A stretch of 64,000 nt of DNA from Gaeumannomyces sp. JS-464 (lineage: Eukaryota; Ascomycota; Sordariomycetes; Magnaporthales; Magnaporthaceae): assembly GCA_002197995.1 (NCBI GenBank), contig NGZR01000005.1, forward strand, positions 1,984,001-2,048,000, given 5' to 3'. A model generated the notes under the pieces. The model ran no database searches. It worked only from the letters and a program-made list of their open reading frames with translations, and was not told where the DNA came from. Positions 44,601 to 57,905 of the stretch are shown here, piece after piece. The translations under genes and the position numbers were made by a program. Numbering within the stretch: position 1 is the first letter of the stretch; each line of letters begins with the position of its first letter.

Positions 44601-47530
44601 AGCCGGGACCTGCAGGTGTGGGGAACATGAACTTGTAACTGTTTACGGAGCTTACGAGGCAGTCAGGCAGTCAGTCAGTCAGTCGCTCAACAGCTGGCCG
44701 GTCCATGTTCTGTCGCCATTCCACCCGTCCGCGTTGCACAGACTCGGCTCAAGCTACCTGCCAGCACCTTGACGGCCACACACATACATGCCTACAGCCT
44801 GCACGGCCTGGCCTTCCGCGCGGTGTGGGGATGTCCCCTTTATTCCAGGCCGGGCTGCCACGGCATTTTTCTTTCCAACCTTGGAGGGTCGTCCAGGAAT
44901 GGGGAAAGCAGTACGTGATCTTGAGACGCGCACAGGCGACAAATATGGCAACCTTACCCACCCTCCTCGCAAACATCACATTGGTCTCTTGATGGAGAGT
45001 TTGGGGAGGCGAGAGAGACGAGCAGGAACCACGCCGTGCGGCTGTCGTCCCACGATGGTTGCATGTCCTCAAAATGCTCCCCCTGAGAAGCTGGAGGGCA
45101 ATCTAGCCGAAACCTGGTGTGGTCCCCTCGTAACCGCCGTGCATTGCGCAGTAAATACCCTAGCCTCCTTCTGTTGCCATGCGCTTACTGCGTTAGGTTG
45201 GCTGGTACCTGCGTTGTTGCCTCCTCGCGGCCCGCCGCCACCCAGCACAGCTATTTTTTTTTTTTCTGCCATTGGATTCCAAGCCCTGAATCCAGAAAGA
45301 GGTGCCAGTTCGCCGGGCTGCTAATCGAGGGAGATCTCCTGCGTTTGCCAAGCCGCAACACTTGGGGTGCCAGCCCGGGGTTTCGATGGGGAAAAAAAAG
45401 GAGAAGGCCAAGATAAAAAAAGGTCTGAAAGCGCCCGGAGAAAAAAAAGAAAAAAAGGCAGTGCAAACAGCCCGCGCGGCAGGGTGAGCCACTCACCAGG
45501 GCACGGCATGATGTTTCTATTTACAAAACACGTACCGCCGTCGACCCAAGAATGCATATCTTTGCATTGTTATCTCGCCAGTGCGGGGGAGGGGCACAGC
45601 TGCCAGCTGTCCCCGCCAAGCCACAATGACCGAACGAAGAGGTGTGCTCCTTGATCCTTGATCCATCGTGCTAAATATGCACTTCTCAGGGGAGCGAACG
45701 ATGAAAGCCGCCTCTTCCATTGGTATTTCCCCCAGAACACGTCTCCTCTCCAATCTCGGGCGGCGTAGCCACCAAAGAGAGTGGCAGTTTACGGTGGTAC
45801 TACACGATCCTGAAACACCGTCACCTAAACCCCCAACGGCCGACCCTTGCCTTGTGCGCGCCCTGCATTGAACTTCTTCACGCACTTTCCCTCTTTACGG
45901 TGTGTGTGATCACATCAAAGCTGGGCTTGGTTGGCTGTTGGCGCTCCTCCCAGGCGGCACCGCCCCCCTGGCAGGTGATGCTTCCTCCCCGCTTAGCCCG
46001 CCCTTTTAATTGGCGCCGGGTTCCCTCCCCGGACAGGTGCCGAAAAAGAAAAAGGATGCCGCCGTCGTGTCCCGTCACGGCGATCCAGGCAGGTGTTCTG
46101 GGCCTCACTCACACGAGGCGAGCTATTGATAGCGCCGTGTTCTGTATGTATGCTCACCGAGCCAAGGTACCCGACGCGGCTGGGAGGGGAGCCCGTCAAG
46201 CTTTCAGCTCCAGGCTGGCTCATGTCCGGTGTCACCTCCCCAAGCCGCCATCACCCCACATCCTGCAGCCAGTACCAGCACCAACACCATCATCACCCAC
46301 CGACCACCGCGGCGCGCTACGCACCCTCCCGCGTCGACGCCGCCTCCCCAGGCTGGCCACCAGACGGCGCGCGCACGAACTAAACTCTCAGCCCGTGTGT
46401 CAGCCTGCCTAGGTGCACCTCTTTACGCGAGAGATACATACCTATCCCAGCGGCGTGCCCCCCCCTCTCCTCGAAGCTTACTTCGCCTGCAGACACATAC
46501 ATACACACATACACACAGACGGGACGCAGCATGGCACACAGACAGCACACCATCTCTTGACCTTGATATGATCCTATGTACCTCCGATGGAGTAGGTGGG
46601 TTGCACTGCTTTCATATGCACGTAGATTCTATATTGATATAATTTCGTACCTCTGCAGCATTCAGAACGCGAGGACGTCTCGAGTCTCCCAGTGAGATGT
46701 GCGTACATCAGCCGAGTTCCAGAATACCTAGCCGGCCCAGTCCAATGTCTCGGACAAGCGGTCCTGGAGAACTCACTCGTGCCGTGGCCTTTTCATCCCC
46801 TCTTCAAACTCGAGAACAAAGTCGGGCGTTAGTCTACGGACGAGCAAACATCTGATCCATATCGAAAGCCGTCTTCACAGTCTGTGTAGGTATCTAGATG
46901 TTGTTACTTGTTCCATTTTCCTGGACTGAGCTCCAAAGCCACCCCGCCAAGGCAGGGCTTGGAACAATGGTTCAGGTATCAGCGAAATCAAGAGCAAATA
47001 CATTGCAAGTACCTGTTTTGTACCATTTCTCCTCTAATTTACCTAATTGGAAGCTCGCCGTTGTTCCCAAGCATCACCACACATTCGTGAAGAAAAATAG
47101 ACCACCGGAGCCCGAGCCGATGAAGAAAAAAAGACATCCCTTATGCAAGGTTCAAAAACAATAAATGTAGGAGGGCATTACTTGACACCACGAAAAAAGA
47201 GAGATTTCCATGCTATAACAAGGAAAGAAGAGAAAGGGCGCCGTTAAAAATGGGCCAAGTGTGTGAGAGAGCGAGAAGCGGGGCTTGGAGGATCCCGTGG
47301 TATTTAGTGCTCACGCAAAGCCCGAATACCCAGACATGATCCAGGAACTGTTGGCCTCGACCGCCCTGAGCTTGGGCGAAAAAGCTTTTGCATTCGTTCC
47401 TCAATGAAACGCCTTGATGCAGCAGAGGAAACACCGTCGTTGAAGAGTGGTGCCCAGTAACGTAGACTAGGTCTCTGAATTTCGCGGGGTCGAGAGGGGC
47501 GACATCCGAGGTGACATCTCTCGTGTCTCC
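41639..47530. other. 5.9-kb gene-free stretch between the PUF and CLA4 genes
   Basis: The PUF promoter and leader lie at the left, the CLA4 3' UTR at the right. The rest has many short open frames on all frames but none with conserved residues, codon bias and splice sites together. Purine runs (GA at 42,625-42,670) and oligo(A)/(T) runs occur. A rapidly evolving or non-coding gene cannot be excluded. Confidence 0.4.
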
Positions 47531-50321
47531 TTATTTGGCATGCTTCTTGAAAGCCAAGAGGTCGGAAAGGGTGCCGAGCGGGCAGCCATGCTTCAAAAAG
47601 TCGTGCTCGAGAAGCTCCCTAGCCGATGCTCGGCTCTTGACGTCAACACACAAGCAAACTGAGAGGAATGCCTTCAGCTCCTTGCTGAGCTTAGCCGGGT
47701 TCTTCAGGCGGGGCGTCCCGTTAGTAGCGATCAGATACAGCGCCTTCAGCGGTTCCTCGTTCAGGTAGGGCGGTTCCGACTCGATCATCTCGATCGCCAT
47801 GATGCCCAGCGACCAGATGTCGACCTTGGGCCCGTACTCCTTCTGCTTGACGACCTCGGGTGCCATCCAGTAGGGAGTTCCGACCATGGTGGCGCGCTTA
47901 GACTTGGACTCGGTGAGCTTGGCGCAAAAGCCAAAATCGGCTGTGGTGATGTCTTGTTAGTCTCATGGCGTCATGGAAACATGCACAAACTGTGCCTCAG
48001 GCAGGGCGACTTACTGATCTTGACGTTGCCGCGAGCATCGAGAAGGACGTTGTCACTCTTGATATCACGGTGGATAATGCTCTGTGAGTGCAGATGTTGC
48101 AGGCCACGGCACGTCTGTGATATACCGAGTTAGCTCGAGCTCATTGACGTACTAGCCAGCACTAGACTGGAACACCGTGTTGCGCGGCAACACACCTCAA
48201 GGCAGATGGTGGAAATCTGCTCCTCTGTGATGACGGGGTTGTTGTCGATAACGTCGGTCAGAGCACCGCCCTCCATGTACTCGATAACGAGCCAGAGCTC
48301 GGTGTAGTTGTTTCGCAGGAAGGCATCCAGGAAGTTGACAATGTTCCTGTGCTTGCTGTCCTTCATGACCATGATCTCGTTGACGATGAGCTCTTTGCGC
48401 GGCTGGTGGGCCAGATCCATTTGCTTGATCGCGACCTGCGCCTTGGCGCCCTGCTCGCGGAGAATGTTGCGCGCAATCGGGGAAACGGCCGTCTCCCTGA
48501 CCTTAGCAACGTAGACGGAACCGGATGCACCCTGGCCGATCTTCTTCTGCTTCGCATATGATAGGTTCGGGTCGTCCTTGGAAACGGCCTCCTTGAGCTT
48601 CTGCATGACCTCGCTCTCCGACATGGTGGACATGCGGACGTCCTTCGCTCTCTCCTGGGCCGGCGGTTTCGCAGTAAGGGCGGCCTCAGCCGCCTTAACG
48701 GCATCGGACTGCTGCGGCGAGGGCTTAGCCGGCACATTAAGCGGCTTAACCGGCGCAGGGAGCCGCGATGGGGGTTGGGCTTGCGGCTGTCCGTTGGTCC
48801 TCTGTTGCGGTGCAGGAGAAGAGGAGCCGTTGGGGTATCTCTGGGCGGAAGAGGACTGGGTGGGTTGATCGTTTCGCGGAGGTAGACGCTGTTGCTGCTG
48901 TTGCTGTTGAGCCATGGGGTCCCGCATCGAAGACGAACTGCTCTGCTGAGACATTCCGGGGCGCTGCGGCATGCCGGCGGAGCCCGTAGTCGGCGGTGAT
49001 GGTGCCGGGCGCTGGGCGCGGAGGCTGGCGGCCTGTTGGGCGGCCGATTTCGGTGCCGGGGGAGGTGCCCTGCTAGGGTTGAAACGGTCTGAAGAAGACG
49101 GGCCGCCGCTATAGCCGCCGAGCTCCTGTTGCGCAAGCGGGGTCTTCGTCTTGGGAATAGCTGCGTTGTAAGCTTCGAGGTCGCGACGGTTCTGCTCTTC
49201 AATCTCCATCATGCGCTGGCGTTGGGCCGCCTCGGCCTGTCTCTGGCGCTCCGCATCCCGGTTCATATCTGTGGAAGGCATGTGGTTAGAGAGAACATTC
49301 TGTGTTTGATGCCGTTGCTGGCCGAATTCAGTGAGGGAGGGTCGGTGGGGTGTACCAGGTGTTTGTTGCGACAGGCTCGGGTAGTTGTTCTGCTGGCGCT
49401 GCTGCATTTGCTGCTGCTGCTGCTGCATCTGCATCTGCATTTGCTGTTGCTGCTGTAATTGCTGTTGCTGCATCGACTGCATAGGCTGCATCTGTCGCGG
49501 GGAGCAACCGAAGCACCCGTGCTGTAACCGAGCTGCTTGTTCTGCATGTTACCGGCAGGCGGGGTCGGGGTTAGGCTGGGATATTGCGCAGGGTTCTCGG
49601 CGCGCTTGGTAAGATCCGAGTAGAAATCCAGGACCTCGAACACAGCCTGGGGGTTCCTCTCGTAGTCTTCCTTGGTGATGGCCGACGAGTTCAGAAGCTT
49701 GGACCACTCAGGGGGGAGACCGACGAACTCGCCCGTCTGCGGATCGAAACCGACGTGAACGGCATGGGAGAAGTTTGTCGGGTTGCTCACGCCGCCCATT
49801 CCTGGGCAGCGTGCGTAGATAAAGTCAATCCACTCGTACAGATCGTCGTCGCTCTTGACGCGGATCTGCAGGGTTCGGATCGTGCCATCGTCGTCGCCGG
49901 GGCTCGTCGATGAACCGTTCGACTGCCGTTTGACCTCGAAGATGGTCCCGGCAGCTTCGACTCGGCCGACATTGATCACATCCTTCAAGTATAGCGTATA
50001 CGAGACCTTGCTGCCTTCTTGTTTATGGAAGTCGAGAGCCTCCTTCCGCAAAATGAGGTACTTCTGCTTCCACGGCTGGATGAAGTTCTTGCTCTCTTTG
50101 ACTTGTGCCCAACCCTCCTTAATGACGGCGACACCGCCAAGACCGTCCGTGTTGGATACTTGCCGGCTCAGGGGGAGGGATATGGTCGAGCCGCCGTATT
50201 GCGTCCTCGCAACGGGTGAGTTCAAGCTCATGCCTGCCATGTTGCCCGGCAGGTTCTGACTAGGGGTGAGGTTCAGGCGGGGGCGATCGGTTGGGGGTCG
50301 TGGCGCCGGGCCAGGGTTCAT
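47531..50321 (-). CDS. CLA4: p21-activated serine/threonine kinase CLA4 (CHM1 in Magnaporthe)
   Basis: A Cdc42/Rac effector kinase controlling polarity, septation and morphogenesis at the cell cortex. Order: [10 protein letters not shown] leader; PH domain from about residue 55 ('[20 protein letters not shown]'); CRIB 'ISHP'-type segment read here as '[20 protein letters not shown]' near residue 185; poly-Gln tract; Pro-rich linker; C-terminal kinase with '[12 protein letters not shown]', 'VAIKQMD', [11 protein letters not shown] and 'GTPYWMAPE'. A PH domain before CRIB distinguishes CLA4 from STE20. Exons: 50,321-48,196; 48,114-48,015; 47,940-47,531. One frame correction is needed near 49,500, just before the poly-Gln. 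In-frame residues precede the chosen ATG (..IYTSGQF) after an AG at about 50,345, so a small upstream exon is likely. Confidence 0.88.
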
Positions 50322-53300
50322 AAATTGACCCGAGGTGTAGATACTGGCGTCAGGTCAGCGTGGGCTCCAGCTAAGCACTTCACAGGTTGCGGTAGAGCCC
50401 TCGGCAAGCGGCAAGCGGTTCAGGCAAGCAAGAATCCAGAAACGGCTGCTGAACTTGGGGAGTGGGTGTGAGAGTGAAAGGCGAGACCAAGGGGTTTTGC
50501 TGGGAATGCATCGTCGAGACCACTGGCCGCCGGCAACCCTGGAGCCCGGCGAGTTTTTGGAGGTTGACCTTGCTCTCTCCGGTTCGCATGGGGGCGGTGA
50601 GCCTCAAAAAGAACACCTTGTGGTACACACCTGTTTTGCGACGCCATACTGTCTGGTTTTTTCTCCTTTTCTCTCTTTCTTCCCAGAGGGTACTCAACGA
50701 CTAGGTATGACCTTGTCGACACGGGCGCTCAAAAGGGAAAAAAGGAAAAAGAAAAAAAAAACCTCTCAAAGTACAAACAAGGGGGCTTGACGAGGGGCAC
50801 AGAAGGTGATGAGGCCGGGGTGGTTTTTTCTTCTTTTTGTTCGGCAAACACACGGTCAGGAGGGGAGCCAGCAGGGGGCGAAATGCAGGCTTTCATCAGC
50901 GCCAGCGCGGGGTGCCGAAACGTACCAGTCGAGGCTGGAGGCGCAGAGAAGCGCGCTGGCGGCTGGCTGGTTGGGGAGTCTGGGGCGGTCGTTCTCGAGC
51001 GAAGGAGGAAAGAAATCGGCGTGTCTCGAGGCCGAGGCCAATCACAGCGACTTTGGGTCACCTGCACCAAGGGAGGAAGAATGGGCGGCGCCAATTGCCC
51101 AGAGCGAGGCAGGGCACGCCGCGCGCTTTGACTCAGGTGAAAAACAGGGCGTCGTGGGCGGCGATTGTCGTCGCAATCATCGAGGATGGTGACGCGCCGG
51201 AATCCGAGATCTGGGTCTGGGCCGTGTGATGCGGTCGCTTGTGTTTACTGTTTTTTTTTTTTTTTTTTTCAGGCCGACGGTCCTCTTGGAGCGAGGAAGT
51301 GGTGCGGCGGTGAAGTTGGGAGAGAGTTGAGTTCGCGGCACGGCCCTTGAGCACAGAGGGGATGTGGGTGGGTATTTTAGTTGGGGTGCGGCGGAAAGGC
51401 AGGACGGAGCAGCAAGAAGGGTATCGGTTCAGATTTCAACCACCCCTTGCGGCCCAAACCCCGTGCGAGACGAGGTGGATTAAAACAGAACAAACACGCG
51501 CTAGGCGGGGGATGGGATGAGGATGGCAGCCGTAGCCCGAAAAAGAACAGAAGCAGCACGGCCGCGAGACAGGCGGCGGGCAAGTCAGGCAGGAAGAAGC
51601 GGCGCGATGGTCGAGCACACACACGAGATGACGGGGGAGGGGGGAAAGTGGGAAGGACAATGGAGCAGGCAGTAGAGCGAGCAGCTGGCGTTCCAAAAAC
51701 GCAAACTGTAAGAAAGACAGCCAAGGCAACAAAGACGTGGTTAGGCCAGATTAGGCCGACAGGCACGTAAAGCGGGTGTTGGTGCCAGCCAGATGCCTGT
51801 GGCAAGCGGAGGCCTTGGGTTCAGGTTCAATGTGGTCGGATCCAGCCCCCGCCTACGACCAGGGCCTCTGGGCGTGGCGGTCGGGAAGGCGGTCGAAGCA
51901 GGTGGACTGCTCGGCGCCAGACACAGGCTCGCCTGTCTGTGGGTTTGCGTATCCGTTGTACACCGTACAGGTGCAGGCACCGGCCAAAAAGCGAGTGGGT
52001 TGGGGTCCCTCCGCTGCGGGCTCAGTGATAGAGCGAGGACGGCTGATGCTTGCTCGAGAGTGTCGTCTGCGTGTGCGTGCGAGGCCCAAGTGCCCGTGCG
52101 GGTTGCGGCGGTTATCAAAGAGGGGAGGGGTGATATTGCAAAGTGGGCGCGACCCTTGGGGCGGCAAAGGAGCGCTGCTGAGCTAGTGGAGTACAGGCTT
52201 TGACACCTCTTCGCCCCGACCCAACCCCGGCTTTGATGGTTCCTTGCTACCACAGTACGTACTCGACGGTTGTGGGCCAGGGGCCCCAGAACACGTTCCA
52301 TGTTTTCTACGGACAGTTTCTCTGCTTTTCCGGGATTCGACCTTGCCTGTCGCCTCCACTTGGTTGCCGAGGAGTCATGGAGAACAAAGGACCCCCAGCG
52401 ACCGTGTCGGTTCGCTCGGGGCTCGCCGTCGATTCCCTTTGCAGAGCCTTCTGCAGAGTCGTCTCGAAAGGTCTCCATCCCGCCGGTGGGCGGTGGTGCC
52501 CTGTCGCCATCACGCTACCGAGGGAGTGGAATGGGCGGGCAGTGTCCGCGCACGCACTGGACAGCACGCGGGCGCGTGTGCGTTGCAGACGGCGCTGCCA
52601 TTGCCATGGACAAAACAGTATGTGGTGCGGATGTATACGGATGCGGGAATAGATGCACCTAAGATCGGCCGGTCCTCTTGCCTGCTTTGCCGAGGCATAG
52701 TGTGTCCACCATTGAAGTAAAAAGAAAGCGGAGGATCTGACCCGCCTCGCGACAACGATCTCAACGGGATCCATTTCCAATATAGGTAGCTTTTTCTAAC
52801 CTGCCCTCGCGGTATTCAGGCTTTGACTCCCTAGCTGTCCATCAAAGCCGTAGATATCGCCTAGGTGCATAAACATACCACCTACATACCTACATGGCTT
52901 GTGGGTACCCATGTGCCTAACTCTCTACTGCATCCTCTAGATCGATCTGCTGCCGCTGCATTAGTTGGTGGGTGCCGATGTTACTTGGTCCTGAGTGCGT
53001 ACCCCTCCTTCTCGCCCTCCGCAGTCCGATGTTTTTCTCAATGTTGAACCTGGAGGAGCTTCGGCCTTACTAGCCTTGTTTGTTTGGCGCGCCCTAGCTT
53101 AGCTGCCTTGGGCCAGAGCCAAGACAGCAGTACGTAGGTAGACAGCGCTATGCAGTGGCCAGCCAGCATGTCCAGCAAAATCAAAGGGAGCCACGCGTGC
53201 CACGGCGTTTTCTGGCAAAAGTCTCCTGGAGGCCGGCTGACCTTGGATGCATGTCCAGCGCCGCAGATCCACGAAACATGACGCAGGGTCTTGACCATTG

Positions 53301-54881
53301 AAATGCTACCATCCACTGCCACCTCGAGCCTCCAAGGATTTGGGGGCGCTTTCAGGCCGAGCGCAAGCGCTAAGGGGCTGGAGAGCGCCTCCGCCTCTCA
53401 GCCCGTCGCTTCACATTATATTGGTTGGCATCGTGTCTGCCTGCCGACGTCTTCGCCCGCCGTCCTAGAAATGGTCTGGACATAGGCGTTTTGATAACCG
53501 CATTGTAGCCGACATTTTGCGACACTCGATTGCTTGTGGGAAGGTTGTAAGTCGGACGAGACGGCGGCCAGAATCGAGGCAGCACACCAATATTACCCCT
53601 CCACCACCTCCAGCTCAGCCGCCTGTCACTTACGACGTCAGGTGGTATCTACCAGGGCCCGACACCGAATCCTCTTGGCCAAAAACATCCGAGTGATTGA
53701 CACGAAACGGCCTGGGCGGGAGTTGGACACTGGATGTCCACATTCTGCGCATTCTGTTTCCAAATTGCGGATCCGTCACAGGTTCAGCGGGCCTTGATCC
53801 CTGCAACCGCGGGTTTCGTTACCATTTCCTTCCAGAAGACGACTTTGGTCTGAATCCGTGATAGGGTTGGCTTCGCTCGCCTCCTCGGGGCGCCGAAGGA
53901 GCCGCACATTCCTTTTTTTTTTTTTTTCGTCCCGTCGCAAACTTGTGGCCTTCTGGGTGCCCTACCTGGGAGATGATAATCGAGGGTCGCAAGCCAAGGC
54001 CCAATACGTGCGACGACTTCTTCCGGGCCGCCGCTGCAGCCCTGCAGCCTCGGCGGCTGCAACCTGCGACTTTCGATTCAATGCTTCGTCTACCGGCCAC
54101 AGCGCGAGACCGACGCCGCCGGGAGATCTTGCTTGGCATCGCCATTGAACCAGCGATGTGCTTGAAACCTCTTGGGAGGTCCCGTGGGCGGGCTCGCTGT
54201 CCTTCCAGCTTTTTTCCGCTTTCGGTCCGCGCGATACGACATGCCGTTCGCTCGAGTCTGCAGGGGAGCCGACGAGCCGCGGCAGTATCCCTGGGGAAAA
54301 CTCCGACTGTCGAGGCCCAGCCTCACCCCCGGAACCCTGCAATAAGCTGACTGACCCTGCCTATGTAGAGTCCCGTGGTCCTGTGATGCGGCTCCTTCCC
54401 GAGACGTCCATGTTCTTTGGCCCACACCTTGTCGATACCCAAGCCCTCGTACACTGTCCCGTAAAATGCACACATACCGTCGGGATATTTGGCGAATCAT
54501 GAGACGGGTTGAGCAACCCATCTTCCACCCCGTTAGTTGTCCTGTAACGCGTTCAGTAACCCGCCACCCGCCGTGTACATGGCTTTCCTCATGCCAAAAG
54601 AGGCCAATGGCCTCTTTTTTTCTGTCTCAACATGCCCTGCTCCTCATTCGCTACCTCGTATATGGCGTTAAAATGCTCAGACCAGACCCCAAAGGTCTTC
54701 AACTCCCGTCTTGATAGACAGCGAATACCAAAATATCACACTCATCCGAGTATCTGTGTCAAATCTCGCCTGTAATCACCCAATGTTTGATTGAGGTACT
54801 GACCGATGAACAATGGAGTTTTACAAATGCCCTTCTCTTTTCTTTCTATTCTTTTCCTTTCTTTGCTTCCCTGTTCGTCTA
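50322..54881. other. 4.6-kb gene-free stretch between CLA4 and GRS1
   Basis: It holds the CLA4 promoter, leader and probably a short first exon (near 50,350-50,450), and the GRS1 3' UTR at the right. A 21-nt T run lies at 51,250-51,270 and further T runs near 53,914. No gene is supported by conserved features. Confidence 0.4.
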
Positions 54882-57222
54882 TTAGCGGTTGGCAACCTCG
54901 ATCTCCTGACCCTCAAATAGGGGCAGCTCAGACTCGATGTCCTTCCATGTCTTGTCGCCTGAGACGAGAGACTGGATCGCCTCGACAATCTTCTCCTCAC
55001 TGGCGCGGACCTGCCGTGTGGAGTCGCGGTCGCGCAGCGTCATGGTATTGTCCTGGACCGTCTGGAAATCTATCGTGATGCCCAGTGGCGTACCGAGCTC
55101 GTCATTGCGGCTGTACCGCCTGCCAATGGTGGCAGAAGAGTCGTCGATCCTGTTGGAAACGCCGACGGAACGCAGCTTCTGTGAGATCTTCTGCACGAAG
55201 GACGGAACTCGTCTTTGCCCGAGAGGGGCACAATCAGGACCTTGGTCGGTGCAACGACCGGGGTAAAGGAGAGAACCTGAAATAATAGTTAGCCATCGAC
55301 GTCATCTGAAGAAGAAAATCGGATGTAGGTTGAACAGGCAACGCAAGATATGCAAGAAAGGTGAACTTACACCACGAGCCTCATCACCGCCCTCGCTGCC
55401 CGAGACCAGTAGTTGTGCTCCAGAAGCGAGTACAGAATTCGGCCAATTCCGAAGGAGGGCTCGATGACGTTGGGCACAAACTCCCGGACGTTCTCGGTCC
55501 TCTTTGTCCAGTTGATAGAGATCACATCCTTATCGACCTCAGCCTTGCCGCCAGCAGCCTCAGGGACGTCCAGCGAAATGACGCCCTCGTCATTAAGCTT
55601 CTTCGCGAGGACACCGCGCTGCTCTTGGGTAGTCGCCATGAGCACATTCTCGACGAACCTGGCCTCCTTCTTGAATTTAGGACCGAACTTTTTCCGGTCA
55701 ATGTCGACGGTCCACTCCTCGACGATCTTGGGCTCCGTCAGCCGCTGACGCACGATCAGGGGGGCGCCAGTCTTTTTGGCGTGAACGCTTAGGTCGTATG
55801 CGCTCCGGTCAGCGCACCCGACGCACTCAACCCAGCCGTACGACGTCAGGAGCTCAGCATCCCAGCAGTCGCAGGCGTAGTGTGCCATCTCGTTGGCCAT
55901 GTGCTGGCGGAACCGGATCTTGGTCTGGTCGACACCGATCTTCTCGAGGAACAGGTGGATCCGGGCCAAGAAGTAACCGAGCGTCTCATTGTCCACGAGG
56001 CCGTCCGCCACTGCCTTGCCGATGGCAATCTTTTTGGTCTCCGTCTTACCCGAAAGCTGAGTATCCCTGTCCAGGAGCTCGAGCTCGATGTCGGCGATGC
56101 TGCTGAACCGGGCGTGCTTCTTGCCGCCCTCAGGGTCGACAAAGTGCTCAATCTCCGCCATCAGGAATTCACGGACGCGGAGCAGGCCCGCACGAGGCGA
56201 AATCTCGTTACGGTAAGATTTGCCAATGGATGCCGAGGCGAAAGGCATCTGCTGATTGTTGAACTCGAGCAGCTTGGCGAAGTTTAGGAACTGGCCCTGG
56301 GCTGTCTCGGGCCTGAGATAGCCAGGCAGGTTGCTGCTGGGGCCGATGGAGGTGCCAAACATCAAGTTGAAAGAGACGGGTGGAGTGGGTAGCAGGCCGG
56401 TCGCGGGGTTCTTGAGGTCGAACTTGGTGATCAGCTCGCCGAGGGCAGTGCCGTCGTAGTTGTCGATCTGCGCCAAGACCTCCTCGTACTCCTTGACGAC
56501 GGCATCGTCAAGTTTGATGGCCTGCTCTTGGCCCTTGAGCTTCTTCTTCTTCTTCTTGGGATCCTCCTCCTTCTCCTCGACCTTCTGGCCGCGCGCCTCC
56601 TTGTCACCCTTGAGCCTTTGCTCCAAGACCTCCTCGACGTAGTGGTCGGCTCGGAAGATGTCGCCCGTCTTGGGATCCTTGCACATCCAGTCGGCGAACT
56701 TGTCGACATGGCCACTGGTCTTCAGGACGTCGTGGGGGGTCAAGACAGAGCAGTCGACCTCGAGCATGTCGTCCTCGAGCACGAAGTGCTTGCGCCAGGC
56801 ATCAATGATGTTGGCCTGCAGCGCGCAACCGGGCGGGCCATAGTCGTAGAGGCCTGAGACGCCGCCGTAGATCTCGTACGACGGCGTGTAGAACATGCGG
56901 CGCCGCAGCATCGTGTCCAATGCCTGGCGGTCGAGGGGCTCGCCTTTCAGAGTCGTCGCGGGAGGGGCCATATTGAACGGGTCTTCTTGCTTGGTCCGCT
57001 TCGGCTTCTTGGTCGGCGGGGGTGGATATACTTCTTCTGCAGCCGGGGATCGCTATGGAAGGCGCGCCGTGTTTGCAACGACGGCGGGGCAAGTGGTGCA
57101 CGAAACGGGTTGGGCCACTGAAGTGCAACAACGGTCCGAAGTGCGCGAGTGCCTGCTCGAGAAAAATGGATGACGCCGAGTGTGGGCAGCGGAGCTGGGG
57201 ATAGACGACGCAGTGCGTTCAT
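54882..57222 (-). CDS. GRS1: glycyl-tRNA synthetase, dual cytosolic/mitochondrial
   Basis: Class II synthetase charging tRNA-Gly. Two starts are visible. ATG at 57,222 gives an Arg-rich, acid-poor leader (MNALRRL.., ..TRRAFHSDPRLQKKYIHP), a typical mitochondrial presequence; ATG at 56,971 (MAPPATTLKGEPL) gives the cytosolic form. Motifs: 'RRRMFYTPSYEIYGGVSGLYD', 'LRPETAQGQFLNF' (motif 2 region), 'ASIGKSYRNEISPR', 'FVPNVIEPSFGIGRILY' (motif 3). The anticodon-binding domain follows after an intron (55,370-55,277): 'FTPVVAPTKVLIVPL', ending EVANR at 54,882. Three one-base corrections are needed: in a C run near 57,020, in a G run near 55,395, and near 55,206 (EFRP|FVQKI). The gene is single and essential, so these are best read as sequence errors. 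Confidence 0.9.
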
Positions 57223-57905
57223 AAGTGCGCTGGAGGAGTCCAGGTGAGTCACTAGGAGTCACTCTGAACTTGGGATTTTGGCGCTCAAAGCTGTTGCTAT
57301 TTTTCTTCGCTCTCGGCTGCCAGGTGCTTGTTCCATCTATTGCCCCGCACGGAGCCATTGAATTGGCTTGACCCCTCCAAAATGCGCCTGGCTGGGCTTA
57401 TCAGCACGATCGGATGAAGAAGGCCCGCCTTCCAGGATGGCGGGTGTTCCGTCCCGCCTCTATTCGCGTTTCTCTTTCTCATCCTGTTGATTTTTCTCGT
57501 CCTCTCGATTCTTCCCCTGATTTGTCTGTTCCCATATTCGTTGTAGTTTTTCCAATCTTGTCACTTTCCCCTCCCAATTTTTAGATGAAATGCACAAGAT
57601 TTTGGGGGATCTGAGAAAGCATCTTTATCATGCCCTGTCTGATTAGCTTCCGCGTCCGAAAATGGCAACAGCAGTGCTTGGTGGACCGTGCGCGAGCCTG
57701 CGGGCCCGTTCCGGGGATGCAGAAAAAAAGTTCAGCTCTAAGCAGTCGGAGCTCCTCTCAGCCCCTAGCGGACATTTTTTTGCGACAAACCTCGCCGTCA
57801 CCAACCAACTCTCGTTCACCACCTGCTGCCTATCTCGTCTCTATGGCTGCAATTGGAAACGCTAGCTCTACAAAAGGACCATCAAATCGGAAGTGAAGAG
57901 GCGCA
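57223..57905. promoter_or_regulatory. shared divergent promoter region, GRS1 / RPF1
   Basis: The two translation starts are 683 bp apart on opposite strands, both for translation-related housekeeping genes, so a bidirectional promoter is plausible. No specific factor site was identified. A plus-strand open frame of 88 codons (57,630-57,896) in the RPF1 leader has no family features; its ATG would act as an upstream start if transcribed. Confidence 0.5.

Noticed and set aside
45720..46412. 230-codon open frame on the plus strand
   Set aside because: Pro/Arg/His-rich end from a CA-rich repeat, no conserved residues or codon bias.
51741..52478. 245-codon open frame on the minus strand between CLA4 and GRS1
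   Set aside because: Low-complexity composition, no motif, other frames equally open, no splice or start context; typical of GC-rich non-coding DNA.
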